A stretch of DNA of 64,000 bases from Eleginops maclovinus (GCF_036324505.1 NC_086362.1:12661453-12725452), one strand, 5' to 3'; positions 1 to 13,547 are shown, numbered from the stretch's first letter. Notes: generated by a model from the letters alone, not told the origin. A program made the numbers and translations.

Positions 1-599
1 GATGCTGGAAATATTAACCTTTAACAGTATACCAAAGTTGATATAGTAGTTTAGTTATATTTGTATTGGATAGTATTATAATCTGTAACTAAAGCTGTCA
101 GATAAATGTGATAACTTTATTAGCTTTCTAAAATGTAGTGTAATAGATGCAGAGTAGCATCTGTGAGTAGCATCAAATGAAAATGCTCACATAAAGTAAA
201 AATCCAACTTAAGTACAGAACTTGAGTAATCCTTCCACCAAAGACAAAACCAAAGAGTTTGATTTTAATGTTTGGCCAACTTGATTAATGTTAATTGTGA
301 GAAGGAAAAGCATACCATTGTTAATTTAACATAACCTTTATCAGCTTTGACTCACAGCTTTAGGCTTAGCATATAATGATTAAAATGGACAAACGATATG
401 TATTCATTATCGAATGATTTTATTTCCTATAAGCAAGAGAACCAAAAATAAAGAATATCAGAATTTATAATAAGTGATTACAAGTTTCATTAAAAAGATA
501 AGAAACAAATATTTAGTTGGTAATAAACAATTTATCAGTAATTTAACCAGCCAGCCAAAAGAGCAGAGATTCTTTTAATGGATAGCCTGTTATCAGCTA

Positions 600-676
<77 letters not shown>

Positions 677-2277
677 AACGAGTATGCATTCAGTTTATTG
701 TTGCATTACGGTGTTCCATGTAATAAAGGATAATAAAACACTGAACATGTATTTGTACTGTACAAGAACATGCATTAAAATAGAATTAAGCACCCAGTGA
801 CAGCAGGAAGAGAGGATGATACTGTATGGTGATGATAGTGTATTGATTTGCATTTCATTACTGGGCTGCAGCTCATTATTTTCATCATTGTCCCAGGGGC
901 ATGTGAATGCACCATTGGCTTTGGAGGAGCCCCATTGTACGTTGTTGTTATACAAGCTGAATTTTAACCTCAGGCGAATGTTAGTTTCTTTAATTGGAAA
1001 TCAGTGATGATTTGATTCCACTGTCTCAGTAAAAAGTCTTGGTGTGACTTAAAGAAAGCAGCAAGTTTCACTGCGTCTACTTTTTACTTTAGCTCCCCTC
1101 CCACAGACCAATAAAAGTTCTCTTCTGTTTCTATGTGGGCTGAGCAGCATTAGATTTGAGGTGGGTGGAAAGGGTGAGACCCAGCTTTCCTCTCTCACAG
1201 CTCTTTCTGCGCACACACACTGAGATCAGTGTGTGTCAGGGCTCATTACTGTGCGAGCAGAATGCAGAGGTGGACTAACAAACGAAGAAGCCTGTGTGTG
1301 CGTGGGCGGGTGGGCGGGAGATGAGAGGAGCACACAGGGATTTCCTGCAGTGGAGTTGAAATGAGGGAACACTCACAATACAAGCTCTGCTGTATCAGAA
1401 ACCCCCTGTTAACCCTTTCTTTGCAAGCCTGGTATTTAGAATAAATATGTCAATCTGGCCTCAACTGTTTACTGTGTAGTAATTACAAACATCAATCATG
1501 ATAAATGTTTATTAGTCGGTTTTGAAATTCACTTTTACACTCTGTGTGTTGAACGGTGAACTGGCACATCTCAACCTACCATTTTTGTTTTGGTCCGATC
1601 GGGACATGAACTGTCAACCTTTCAGTTCCCAAGACAAGTCCCTACAAATTGAGCTTTGTTTGTGTGTGATCAGATCGGCCCTTTGCCTAGTTATTTGGTA
1701 TGAGTTGAATAGAGCTTCAACAAACACTAAAACAATAACATTTAATTAATCGCCAACTATTCCGATTTTTTTAATTAATTTTTTTCAAACTAAATGCCAG
1801 AAATTCCATTGTTTCATGTTTTTCAAATGTGACAATAAGCTCTTTCTTTTTAGGGAAAGAAATGCCATTAGGTCCGTCAGTTGGATTAAACAAGCCTTTA
1901 GGGTGTCAAGATGTTCTATAGTCGAGAACTGCATCTGCACATGAATAATCATTTGATCGCTCCCAAGCTGGGGCTGTTTGTTTGTTGTGTGAGAGCACAC
2001 CAGGCACAGGATTTAACGACCGTAGATGTGTGACTTCGGGAGGATTTCACATGATTTCCATAAGGTCTGCACAATTAATTGAAATATGTGTTAAAATACC
2101 ATTTTGAATGAAGTGCTGCAGAGATATCCCACAAATGATAGATTTATTCATGTATCAATCCCTCTAATATTGGGAATCATATCGCAATTGGAATCAGTCA
2201 AAATATTTGCAACTAGCTTTTTTTTTCCTGACGCTTGCTGCCTGACTGTTTCTATGCATTTGTGTCTGTTCATGCAG
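1..2277 (+). other. ap1s1 intron / upstream sequence, no exon seen
   Basis: This stretch precedes the first recognisable ap1s1 exon. I see no coding exon: the missing N-terminal part of the sigma subunit is not encoded here in any frame I could read, so the 5' exons should lie to the left of the window. It is AT-rich and holds one long CA microsatellite. The acceptor of the next exon (pyrimidine tract, then cag) ends at 2277. Confidence 0.6.
602..674. repeat. (CA)n microsatellite
   Basis: Uninterrupted CA dinucleotide run of about 36 copies, read directly. Confidence 0.97.
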
Positions 2278-3216
2278 GTACGCTAGCCTGTATTTCTGTT
2301 GTGCAATTGAAGAGCAGGACAATGAGCTGATCACACTGGAAGTCATCCACCGCTTCGTAGAGCTTCTGGATAAATACTTTGGCAGCGTAAGTCACATTCT
2401 GTTGGCTCTGTCTGAAGCTGATTCCACAGTGCTATGGTCACAGAAAGTGTACCTCCTAAAACAATGTAAATGTGTATTTCCTACATAGCATTGATGGCCG
2501 TTGTTTGTTTGTGCAGGTATGTGAGCTGGACATCATCTTTAACTTTGAGAAGGCATACTTCATTCTAGATGAGTTCCTGATGGGAGGAGAGATCCAGGAT
2601 ACCTCTAAGAAGAGCGTCCTCAAAGCTATCGAACAAGCAGACCTGCTGCAGGAGGTAATTCACAATCCACCGTCACCTCCTCCACCATGGAGGGTTGGTG
2701 TTTCAGTTCTGTTTTTTACCTGGAGCATCTCATTGAAATTCTTCTGCTGTTAGCCATAGCTGTCTTTATTCCAGGCTAGGCGTCCACAATATTATGCTGG
2801 AGGAAGCCCTGACAGCAAAAGGGTCAATATTTATAATATTTAGGAGAACAAATATAAACAAGATCATGAATCCGATCAGACGTTATGCTTTCATTGTACG
2901 GCTGTTTTCAGTTAAAGACACGACCAAGGGTTAATCCCCTGCCATAGGTAGTCAATAGCTAGCATTTAACTCGATTCTGTGTCATGTTTCTGAGTGATTC
3001 AGGGTTGCTGAAAAGTCATGTGATTTATAAAAAATAAAACAATTTTAAAAAAGTTGTTGCTGTGACCCAAGTCTCAGAACTGGCAGCTGCTTGAAAAGTG
3101 AATATGCATATTTGTTTATTTTAAAATAGTTGTTGAAGTGTTACTGAGTCCTCCCTTTCCCTCCACAGGAGGACGAGTCGCCCAGGAGTGTGTTGGAGGA
3201 GATGGGCTTGGCGTAG
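2278..3216 (+). CDS. ap1s1: AP-1 complex subunit sigma-1 (3' exons, partial)
   Basis: Small sigma subunit of the AP-1 clathrin adaptor, which sorts cargo between the trans-Golgi network and endosomes. Three exons are visible: 2278-2386, 2517-2654 and 3169-3216 (stop TAG at 3214-3216). All have consensus GT/AG borders and compatible phases. The translation starts in the middle of the longin-like fold ([20 protein letters not shown]), continues through [19 protein letters not shown] and [15 protein letters not shown], and ends with the [12 protein letters not shown] tail. From family knowledge that tail is characteristic of the S1 paralog rather than S2 or S3. About the first 60 residues are missing because their exons lie left of the window. 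Neighbour vgf lies downstream on the same strand, as expected from the human AP1S1-VGF pair. The gene looks intact. Confidence 0.95.
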
Positions 3217-3412
3217 GACACACTGAGTTGTGAAAGACTGCAGATACAAAGGCTGAGGGCTGAATGAGAGGTGGGGGGGTGCACAATCTTGGATGGAACA
3301 GGCTTGGACTGATGGTGTTTGGTTCTCTGGTTCTGGGGGCCGACGTGCAGTGTTTGACTGGGGAAGAGACTCGGTTAGGAACGGAAGATCGTTGCGCTGA
3401 CAGGCCTTTCAG

Positions 3413-3449
<37 letters not shown>

Positions 3450-6400
3450 TGTCTGTGTCTGAGCGTGTGTGTGTCTGAGCGTGTGTGTGTCTGAGCGTGC
3501 GGTTGAGGACATGGGATTTAAACTTGTGGAGGGGGTTGTGTATGTTCAGATTTTAAAGGGCTGAGATTGAGTCCAGTTTAGTTTATCAGAGTTGAAATAA
3601 GAATCTGCAATCAATCCTGACGTTGAATCACAGCGAGGCAGCTCGAAGGAAACATAAGTAAACAGTCAGGTACTGAATGTGGTACAGGCCGGGATTGGCC
3701 AAAACACAATAAGTGAGCGTCACTTCAGTGATAAGTCTGATGGTGTTTTTATATATTTGTATTTTCAACTATTCATGAAAAGACAAAACAAAAAAAATGT
3801 GTTACTCCATCTCACAATACTTTCTGATTTATAGATGCTGTCTGGGACACTCGACTTAAAACCCTACTAAAGACATTCAATTTTAAGAAAGCTTACAGAT
3901 ATATAGTTTCATAAATTATAAAAATGATGGCTACTGCAGTTTTTAGCTGCCACTCAAACAGGAGATTTACTTAATTTATTTAATGCAGCCACGTGAAAAG
4001 AAACATATTTTACAGTACAGTAAAATATCCCAAACTCTTTATATACCCATTTTCATAAACAGTATATATAACGAAAAGTATGTCCTCTCTCAGTAACTTA
4101 CATAATATTTATCAGGAGGAAATGGTGCCTTCATTGGGGACTATTTTCAGCAGCGGATTCATCCTCATTCTCAGCTCTAGTGTTCATTCAAAATGACCCC
4201 ACTTCTGTTTTTAATAGTTTGGATACAACAATGCAGCTCTATGGTGCAAAGGGAGTAATATATATCTCTAGATGCTCACAAATGACTTGTTAGTAAGATA
4301 TATTTATTGGTGATTTAGGTACGCACATCAGATTTGACTATCAAATAAATATGAAATTCCACCAGACCTTTTTAAAGTAAAATTCTGTGTTTATACAATC
4401 CTGTTTGTCATTTTTCCTATTGGTATGGAAATATAATAAGGAAATAACACACAAGGATGTCTGTCCCCCCACTGATCTATTTTTAGGACACAGGAGAGCC
4501 ATTCTCACACCTCCAGTCATGACAGCAAAGATGGTTCAAACAGTTCTTCTCTTTCAGGCTGTGTGTAGTTCAGGTTTGTGTAAAGGGTCACAGAGTCCAT
4601 CATTCCCACAAGCCACGTCATCATAGCCAAGAGGACTGCAGATGGCAGAGTTGGTAAGAAAACAGAAATGTTTTCTGTCTCCGCTCTGTAAATATCACAG
4701 TTATTTCAACTACTCTTAAAAATGTTCCAGTAGAAATGTTTCATGAAGGCAGGTTTGCAGCGTTTAGAATTCATTCCAATCATCTTACCCAACACAACAG
4801 GCCCGGGGTGACAAACTGCATTGTGGGTGGTTAATAATGAACCAAAGACATTTGAGATTTTCATCACAGCCTGAAATAAGTTGTTTATCAGCCATGCATA
4901 CAGTATGTACTGTGAGTGGACTGAGGCACCAGACGAGATGGAAATGTCAAGTCTGTCTTATGCAATTTAACAAAGTGCAGTGGAGAATCACATCCCACTG
5001 AGATGAAGAGGAGAAGCTCAGCATTGAATTAGAATCATTGTTCTGCTGGTACTAAATGCTGGTCCCAAGGCATTGGAATAAATCACATTTTAGAGCAGTA
5101 TATCAGTAAGTTCATGCTGTTACAATGTTTTATCGCTTTGAATGTGTTGTTGTTACTGATGTGATCAGTTTGAGGCTTTTTAAGATGAGTAACCGCTGCT
5201 AGACTCGTAGAAGTCAGAAAGAGAAAAAGAGCTGGATCTAATAAATGCTCTTTCTGTAACTTCTCATTTAATTTAAGCAAAGGGTATTTCTTAAACAATA
5301 GAGTGCCTGAAACCTGTTTTGAATTCTTGACTTAGTGGTGTCACAGTTCACCGTATACCTCAGGATTTAGGTCAGGGCCCTTTTCGATCCCCAGTTTAAA
5401 ATAAAACATGTTGATTAATTAACTGTTAAAGAGGAAAGATGTTTATTTTTACAATTTCATCTTACCTTGACATGACTTACAGAGTAAAGATTGGCTCCAT
5501 TGCAGACAAATGATTTAGTGTCATTGCACAAATGCAAAAATGTATTAAGTTTATGCTGACATGAAAACTTGATCCAAATAATGTAAGCTCTAATCCTAGA
5601 CTATTACTAATATACCCAATTTATCTGAGATGAAAGAATGTCAATTAAAGATTCACTTTTTAATTAAGGATATAAAATCCATACGAGTTAGTAGAGAAAA
5701 TAATCTGTTGCCGGCGATTTGAATATGCAAGACACAATATTATGATGCTTGATCTGAAACATGCAATAATAATACATTGTGTGTATTAAGCGCTTGATCA
5801 GGTGCTTAAAGACGGGTGAAAACACAAGATAAAAAGTCAAATTAAAATCAAAAAATAAGAGCACATTTATCACAATGGCACAGCATCAATCACACATTAA
5901 AAGCCAGTCTGAAAAGGTGTGTTTTGGTCAATGCAATCAGAGCTCTACTCCCCCAAATAACACAGAAGCAGTGTATGTGTGAACTGTTACACCACTCATT
6001 TTTAGTGAGTGTGCTGGTGTGATGCCTGACATGTTTAATCCATACCACGATCAGAGTTGATTCACGAGTGATTGATAGCTTTCCATTTTGACTCAAACTT
6101 TAGCTTTTTTTAAATGAGTGTATCTGAAATAAGTCTTTACTTAGTGACCATGCAGTAGGATTTCTCTTTCAATAGACCTGTTTGACGTCATTATTTATAC
6201 TGTACGATGTAAAGTATCTGTGCTTTCAGAAAAAAAAAATTCCTATAAAATAGAGCCGGATGATAGGCTACCTTTTAGAAACGTGTGATGAATCATTAGA
6301 TATTTTTGGAAAATAATTTATAAGCTGTATCACAATATTAAATCCTGATTTCAGTGGTTGCCGCTTGCTAACGTTTTGTTACATTTTTCAGTCCTATGTA

Positions 6401-9400
6401 ATCCTACAGAGGGGAATACTCTTGTATTGCCTCAAAATATATGCATGTTTTCATTATACAGGGATTCATTTATATAACGTCCTCTCAGGAGTTCTGGACC
6501 TCTAATAGGAGAATTTGTTTTCTTAGTTTAGTGCTCTTTTGTGAACTCATTCAACCTGATGATCTGTTTATTTGTACAGAAAGAAGAAGTAAATATTGGA
6601 CTGCAACGCATTGTTCTTTAAGGAGAATGATGTCCTCACATGATGTGTATACCTCCTTTAAACTAAGAAAGGGTGGAGGTCAGACTGCAGCACTGTTGTC
6701 TGTACACAGCAAGGACTAATCCTCTGTTTTCCTCTGCTGAACTCTGAATGTTAGTGTGTTTTTAAGAGTAAGGGCTCACTGTGTGATCTGATTGTTTTCT
6801 GTTGGCATGTAGTGGAACTAATGCATCAAAAGGGCACATGGAGAAGAGGTGTAACATACTGAGACATCTGCAGGACAGAGGTTGTTGCAAATGTACAGCA
6901 TGGTAGCAGAATAACGGACTTATTTTAAAGGGGACATATAATAATACTTTTACATGGTTATTATGTATTTGGGTCTCTATAAGAACATGTTTACATGCTT
7001 TAATGTGAAACAGAAACGTTATTTTTCTCATACTCTTTGTCTGAATGTACTTGTATTCACCATCTGTCTTAAAACGCTCTGTCTCAGCGCCTGTCTCTTT
7101 AAGACCCCTTCCTGAAAGTCAGCTCTGATTGGCTTAGGAGAAAAGTTAAATCCCTTGTTTCCTCACCATCATTTCTCATAATATGCCACCTTTTAACTCT
7201 TGCCTTGTGATGTCTTTTAAGTATAAGAATTGAATTATGGCCCTAAAGTTTTTAGCATTAGCACTATTTGTTGTCCGACTACGTCTTACAGCCGGTTGCT
7301 AGCTCTACTGAATGTCCACACTGCGGCTGCTGTCATGGCTGCATCACACTGCCTGCCTCTAGTTTCTCTTCAGTGTCTTCTTAGTCATGATGCAATAACA
7401 GCTGGTAATGGTGAAGCACTCTGTACACAAGTAATGTTCAAACGTACCTCCTCATCTCCAAACGTGGCTACTTGTGGCATGAAGTGGCAGTGCTTTGTTA
7501 GCCTGGTTCTTTCCCTCCAATTTTTCAAAAGTGTGTCTCAATAATGTTTACCATCTCCATTGTGTGATATTCTACTTCGTTACCCAGTTGGAACTTTGTC
7601 TTTATCATATGCAATGACTAAAATCGATTTGGTGATTTTCTTGTTCATTAATGTGAAAGACAATTAAGGTTTTGATTTGAAATCTCTCTGTTAAAGTTTC
7701 TGGTTCCTTGGAGGGGGAGAGGAGACAGTGTGTGGTTTAAAGAGCTGTCAGCAGAAACTCACCAATCTGTAATGCAGGCAAAGGCTTAAGGGACTCAGTG
7801 TGTGAATGTAATTTTATAAACAAATAAACAATTTTAAGCTTAAGCAAATGTTGTCCCGGTGTTTTGTACCAATGCTCGGGTGTCTGTAAAATTAGCAGTA
7901 TAGGACAGAGTTTGGAAGCGCAAGCGCAGGATATTTAAGATGTTCAGAAACTCCAGATCTTTCTAAATAATTCACAATATGTGTTTTAGAAACGAACAGA
8001 CATTTAACTTCAATGTACAGATCCCCTCATTAGGGTTGCCATTTTTACACTAATTCCCAGGAAAAATAAAATGATCATGTATTTATTTAAGATGTGTACA
8101 ATAACCTGTGTTACTAAAATGAATAGGTGTGTGTAATATGACTCGTGTCTGTCAGGTAGAGGAGGAGGACGTGGCTACAAACCTTTTTAAGGAGGACGTT
8201 CAGGTGAATGGATGTGTCAACAAAGCATGAGTGATGTTCATTGTGATTGTCATACTCTCTCACTCTAACTGTAGTTTTTACACAAATTCTGTTTTTCTTT
8301 TACAGCTTAGATATCTTAGGAAGTACGATACCTAGTCACAGTTCAAACCATCGCAAATGTATGTTTAAAAACATTTAAACTAAATGTTCACAGTTGTGAT
8401 AATCTAATAGCATTAACTTTGATAGCCTACTTTATCACAGGAGCATAATAATACTTATGTGTGTTTACAGGGAGACAACCCAGGTAAATAGGATACAAAT
8501 AAATAAATGAACACAATGAAACTGTCCCAGTCTAACAAGATGTTTTGTTTGAAATGTTGAATTGCCTAATCCTGTAAATGAGGTCTCGATGAATAAATAC
8601 AGCATGTGGCGGTTTTCATATATTTCCACAACAGAAACCTGAACACAGGACTCATTTTTTACTTTATATTTGATCATTTAAGGTTTATACAGATGGAAGT
8701 CTCCATTTATTACTCCTACTGAAATGATTATTACTGTCAACAGCTGTTTAAAAATCTATTGTTTCAGGAATAAAATGTTAAATGAATAAGTTTATGAGAG
8801 AAATATGAATAAGCCCTTCTGTAATATCCTTCAAAACGTACTTATTATAATCAAGTTTTGTGTAAAGTTGTGAATACTTTCCACGACTGTTTGTAACCTC
8901 GCATTCCTGCTGTCTAATAAATGTAGCAGAGTTACAGTAAAACTTTGCATTTACTTTCTGGGTATGTAGCAAACATCATACTCTTGATTTCCACCTCTGC
9001 TCTCTCCACTCCCTCCTTAAATACAAAGTGTATCATCTTCTTTGTTCCCTGTCACTGAGGCTGTGTGTGATGAGTGGGTACACACCAACACTAACGCCAA
9101 CATGCAGCAGTGTAGCTCCTGCCCCGTGAGGTGACTCATTGCATTGGACCCTGATTCAGAGTGCTGGCCAGCAGGGAGTGCTGCAGCTGCTTTGCTAATG
9201 TTAACCATATGATGTTATGGAATTATACCAGCACATGCCTATTATATCTTTCATTGTTGCTGCTTTTATGGGTGTTTGTTTATACCGGAGTCAAAATGGA
9301 AGCAAGAAGAGTAAAACAATGGAGACATATTGAAATGATGATTAAAGGGTGAGTGAAAATGATAGATAAAATGGATATGTAAAAAACAAAATAGGAACAG

Positions 9401-11235
9401 GTATATATCTGTTTGTGTTAGCAAAACAATTTCACCACCAGGTGGGCCTACATGTCAAGTAAAGGTGTCCATCCTATCATATGATCCTCCTATAAAATGA
9501 AGAGGTCAAGTTACATGAAAATATTTATATTAGTTTTGTCTAAACTCTTCTAGTTGATGATGGCTTAAGTGTCGAGAAGGAAACTCCATTTTTGATTTAC
9601 TTTCATATAACTTAAGATCAATTAATGCCACTCATATTTATAGTAGTCGGTCACAGGGAATATAGTGTTTCAGTGCACTGTGCATTGTTATATAATGTCC
9701 TTCCATAAGCCATGTTTAACACAGGTGCGCCATCTCTATGCCGCGTGTCAGTGTAATGGGTGAAATCAGAATCAGCCACATGTAAGACAATGCATTATTT
9801 GTTGGTAATTTATAACGAATATGTTACCCATCTTTGCTGAACTTGTTATTGTTTTCTGGTCGACCTTACAGAGCGACACAAGTATACAGATACATATTAT
9901 GCAAACGATAATACAAAAACTGAAAAAAAAGAAAAGGATTTTACAAAAATGGGTTCTTCTGTTACACACATTTGAGCATAACTATTCATAATCTATACGT
10001 TCAACAGAAAATGTCATCTTTTTAAACCAAGTTGACATTGAGTCCTCTCGTAATCCTCTTCCAACATATTAAGTTTGTGATGGAAACTTCTGGAGCGATG
10101 GAGACGAAATTCAGAGAGACACGGGAGAGCGGGAACTTTGATGGCAAACACTGAAGGTTTATTATGAAGCTAACGGCCGGAGAACTGACAAGACATTTGG
10201 TGCAGCCACAGCGGTTGCCCGACAAATACTGAAGAACTGTTCTACAGTCCGATGTTTGAACCAGTTCAGAGTGTATGATCAACATTCCTCATCAGAGAGA
10301 CCAGACAAATATGGAGCCTGAATCTAACTAGAGCTGTTGTCCATAGAAAATAATATATGCCAGGGAACCTACGTTCCAGATAAGAAGGGCTTCTAGACAT
10401 CCCTGAACAATAAACTATCTGATGTCAGCTTGTACTGGGTCAGAAACTTTCAACAACAAAGCACCCAAACTGCCCTTCCTTAAGGGAGATTACAGCAACC
10501 CCAAGGCCGAAAAACTATGCCATGGGAATAGAGACAGAGGAAGGAGAAAATGATGAGCTGTGTCAAAGGTTAACTACCTAAGCCAAAAATTCCCCAAAAA
10601 GGTGTTCATATTTACAATCATATTTTACATGTATGATCATGGTATCATCAGATCAGCAGTTATTTTAATAGCCTCTAGTGTTGATCCTTTAGCATTGTTA
10701 ACAGAAGTGAATGACAGCTCTGAGATCAGTAGGTCAAGGAGGGAAGATATCTATTGTTCGATAAATATAGCATGTGGGGGTTTCCATCGTGTTATGAGAA
10801 TTAATTTGGCTGCGGTTAAACCAGCCAAAAGCACCATTTCTGATGCTTTAACTTATTGAGAGAGGCATCACCGTTCAGCAATACAATGTTGGGGAGACAT
10901 GGTATCTGAACTCCAATAATCTCAGATCACTTGTTTACAGAACGCTCTAACTGCAGTACATTCATAAATAATGTGTACATACAAAAGACATGGGGCTTGG
11001 GACCATCCTCAGCTGCCATCACTTCCTGGTTGACAGGTAATATGTGTGTATGATATTGTAGTGTATTAAATGTTCTTTATCTTTGCTTATTGTTGAAAAA
11101 AACAACTCCACATGCTGTGTCCTCAGAAAGGCTGGTAAATTGCGGATTCATTGAGCAGCTTCTGTTCATTCAGCAGCGCGAGCACTGCAGCTAATTGGTT
11201 CGATCAGAAAGGGGAGGGGGAGAGGAGGGGAGGTT
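3217..11235 (+). other. ap1s1 3'UTR and ap1s1-vgf intergenic region
   Basis: No convincing gene seen in this 8-kb stretch. The first part should be ap1s1 3'UTR. AATAAA-like hexamers occur (for example near 5401 and 7823) but none can be chosen with confidence. A GT repeat lies just after the stop codon. A short open exon-like segment at 8156-8230 is discussed under findings. The open frames of 60-105 codons here show no recognisable domain and I regard them as chance. Confidence 0.5.
3415..3500. repeat. GT microsatellite plus 16-bp tandem motif
   Basis: A GT run is followed by three copies of a 16-bp unit containing gagcgtgtgtgtgtct (the last copy diverging), directly in the presumed ap1s1 3'UTR. 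Confidence 0.9.
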
Positions 11236-11255
11236 GGGGGGGGGGGGGGGGGGGG
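11236..11255 (+). repeat. Poly-G tract (20 G) in vgf upstream region
   Basis: Run of 20 consecutive G, preceded by further G-rich sequence from about 11211. It lies about 40 bp upstream of the vgf CRE. Such a tract could form a G-quadruplex; it could also be poorly sequenced. Confidence 0.9.
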
Positions 11256-11291
11256 ACAGCAGTGCAATCTTATGAATGAAACCCAGTCTGG

Positions 11292-11353
11292 TGACGTCAA
11301 TGGGGATCGCTTGACGCATGAAACACGTGGGCAGGGAGGACCGAGCTATAAGA
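11292..11353 (+). promoter_or_regulatory. vgf core promoter: CRE, E-box, TATA
   Basis: A perfect palindromic CRE, TGACGTCA, lies at 11292-11299 in the context gtgacgtcaatgggg. An E-box CACGTG lies at 11324-11329 and a TATA box TATAAGA at 11347-11353. Established knowledge: mammalian VGF is induced by NGF/BDNF and cAMP through a CRE of the same core with a very similar ATGGGG flank, close to the TATA box. The spacing predicts transcription start near 11375-11385. The donor at 11585 and the acceptor at 13801-13802 then join this promoter to the vgf coding exon. Confidence 0.8.
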
Positions 11354-11377
11354 GCCGAGCAGCCGCTGTCCGTGGTG

Positions 11378-11584
11378 CTGGAACCAGACGACCCGAACAG
11401 CAGAATCTCGGGAGACGAGGTGACCGAGCCTCAGCGACAACACTGACCACATTTAGCCACTTTTGCGCAAAAAACACCCACCTCTCACAGAACAGCGTGT
11501 TCAGTGCATGAAAGCGGGACTTCCAGAACTGTGACGTGACAAGCAGGGAAGCTGGAATCCCCCCGCCGATCCCACTGACTGCAA
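11378..11584 (+). other. vgf: vgf noncoding exon 1 (predicted)
   Basis: Predicted 5'UTR exon. The left end is inferred from the TATA box (about 25-30 bp downstream, so uncertain by several bases). The right end is the donor ctgcaa|gtgagt at 11585. Mammalian VGF also carries its entire reading frame in the last exon, preceded by untranslated exon sequence. The open frames overlapping this exon on both strands look fortuitous. Confidence 0.6.
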
Positions 11585-12005
11585 GTGAGTCCAAACTTAT
11601 ATTTGCATTACTTTAGCTTCTGAAAAGGGAAATCTAATGCTTTGGATGTCTTATTATTGATAACGAGAATATTTTTGAAAATGTTTAACAACTCCATAGG
11701 TCTGTTTTTTTCAGCTGTGCACAGTGCAACACTTAACATGTTTCCAAGAATGTTGCAAAAAATGGATTAAAGTCTCTGGTAATAAATAAAAATGATGATG
11801 AAACACCTTTAGAAATATGTATGTCAACCTATATTTTTATATTTTATAATTATATGTAAAAATGGATACATTTTTAAAAAACATTTTATAATTCATAGTT
11901 TATGGATATTTATTTTACTTAAGATGAATTGCACCCTTCGTATATTTCTTTGTTTATGGTCAACACAGAAGTGGCTGTTGTCTTCATCATGTTCTTTCTC
12001 CTCCC

Positions 12006-12009
12006 AATC

Positions 12010-12091
<82 letters not shown>

Positions 12092-12103
12092 CCATCATCA
12101 CAA
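12006..12103. repeat. (ATC)n trinucleotide microsatellite
   Basis: About 32 ATC/CAT units with single interruptions (acc). It creates artificial poly-Ser, poly-Ile, poly-Asp and poly-Met reading frames on both strands, which should not be called genes. Confidence 0.95.
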
Positions 12104-13095
12104 TTATCGTCATCTCCAGCCATTAAACATGACTTGCCGTGCCAAAAATAACCCAGTTGAAAAACAAGTGCTTTAAGGTGGTGACGCTGAAAATCTATAA
12201 TAAAATACATTAAAATAAAAACAGAGACACAATGACATTCTTGTGTCGTGTCTAAAATGTCTGCACCTCTGACGTCCGTGCTGTTGGGGGTCTGGAGGTT
12301 ACAGTTGGTGTGTGGGCTGTGGGGGGGTGCTGCTGTTGACAGAAGTCTGGAGGTGGCTTTATATGCTGGCAGATTTTCCTTTCTGATTGCCTCTCAGAAG
12401 CGGATTAGGAATCTTTGTTATGTGACCTGTTTAGGCCAGATCTCTGAACCTTCTGTAGTGAAATAATAAGGCAGATGCAGCAGAGTTGATCTGGTTCCTG
12501 GGGGATGAGATAAGATCATTTGCTGCGTGTTTGCACATCACGCATCACACAGCCACCTCCACTGCAGAACATGCGCCACCCAATCATCTCATTGGCACTT
12601 CAAAGGTTTCACTGAAAAAAAAACACAACGACATTAAAGCTGTTCTTTTTTTACATTTTTTTTTTTTACATTTTCATCTTAAATTGTTTCTAAAATTCTT
12701 GTTTTTATAAAAATTGGTCTAAATAAAATACTTCCCAGGCCTTCAGCCGATATTTCTGCAGCGTCCTTAAACTGCAGCAGACACAGTGGCTTGGTGCCAT
12801 GCATGAATAAGAACAGGTTATTGTGGCGATGTAAGCGACCTGCAGCCAAACAGTGATATTTCGGACCTATTTGTGCACTTATCCTAAAGTCGGGGGTTGA
12901 CAAGTATGTAGGCGTGTTGCCAATTGAAAAGAAGGAACGGTAACATACGTCACCTGTTGCCCCCCTCCCCACCCGCTCCCGTATGTTTTGTCCCCCCCTC
13001 CATTCAATAAGGCAGTTCAGTCGATCTCTGCATTGTCTGAATTCTGGAATTTAATTTCTTTTCATGCGTGAAATATGACCTACTGTATACTGTAT

Positions 13096-13547
13096 GCAGA
13101 GGTGGAAAGTAACTATACATGTACTCAAGTAATATTTCAGAATCAGAATCCCTTTATTTATCCCTTTACCCTTTACATCGTATTTTCATTTAATTCTACT
13201 CCGCTACATTTAAGAGGCAAATATTGTACTTTTTAATCCAAACATTTATTTAAAACTCACAGTTTCAGTACACATGATAGGCTGATATGGTATATTGCAG
13301 TACTGTGGTGCAAGTATATTGTGTCCACATTCACAAACTACAACACTAAAATGATGATGTTTAAAAAAACAATGTAATAAAATACTGCGAAATCCATTTT
13401 ACAAGTACTTGTTGTACTTTAGGTACATTTTGATGCTAATACTTAAGTAACATTTTAAAATCAGGAATTTCACTTGTAGTGGAGTATTTTAAGACCATAG
13501 TATTTCTACTTTTACTTAAATCAATTGGAGTACTTCTTCCAACTTTG
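13096..13547. mobile_element. 'aagtaac' interspersed repeat, copy 1 (full-length-like)
   Basis: Begins gaggtggaaagtaac and ends ggagtacttcttccaac, so the ends are roughly inverted (ggtggaa... against ...ttccaac). The interior is rich in direct and inverted 'acttaagta' and 'tactcaag' motifs. Related copies occur in this window at about 21030, 31243, 45772 and 45985. It carries no coding capacity. From general knowledge this is a very common non-autonomous repeat in teleost genomes; I do not assign a superfamily. Confidence 0.7.

Noticed and set aside
600..680. CRISPR-like or regularly spaced repeat array
   Set aside because: Simple dinucleotide repeat; the genome is a vertebrate and no spacer structure exists.
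10022..10860. Possible retroelement or gene in the 10-kb region (frames on both strands)
   Set aside because: No recognisable domain, no paired LTR or terminal repeat found by reading; left unassigned.
11893..12210. Frames with poly-Asp, poly-Met, poly-Ser and poly-Ile on both strands
   Set aside because: All are readings of the same ATC trinucleotide microsatellite in the vgf intron.
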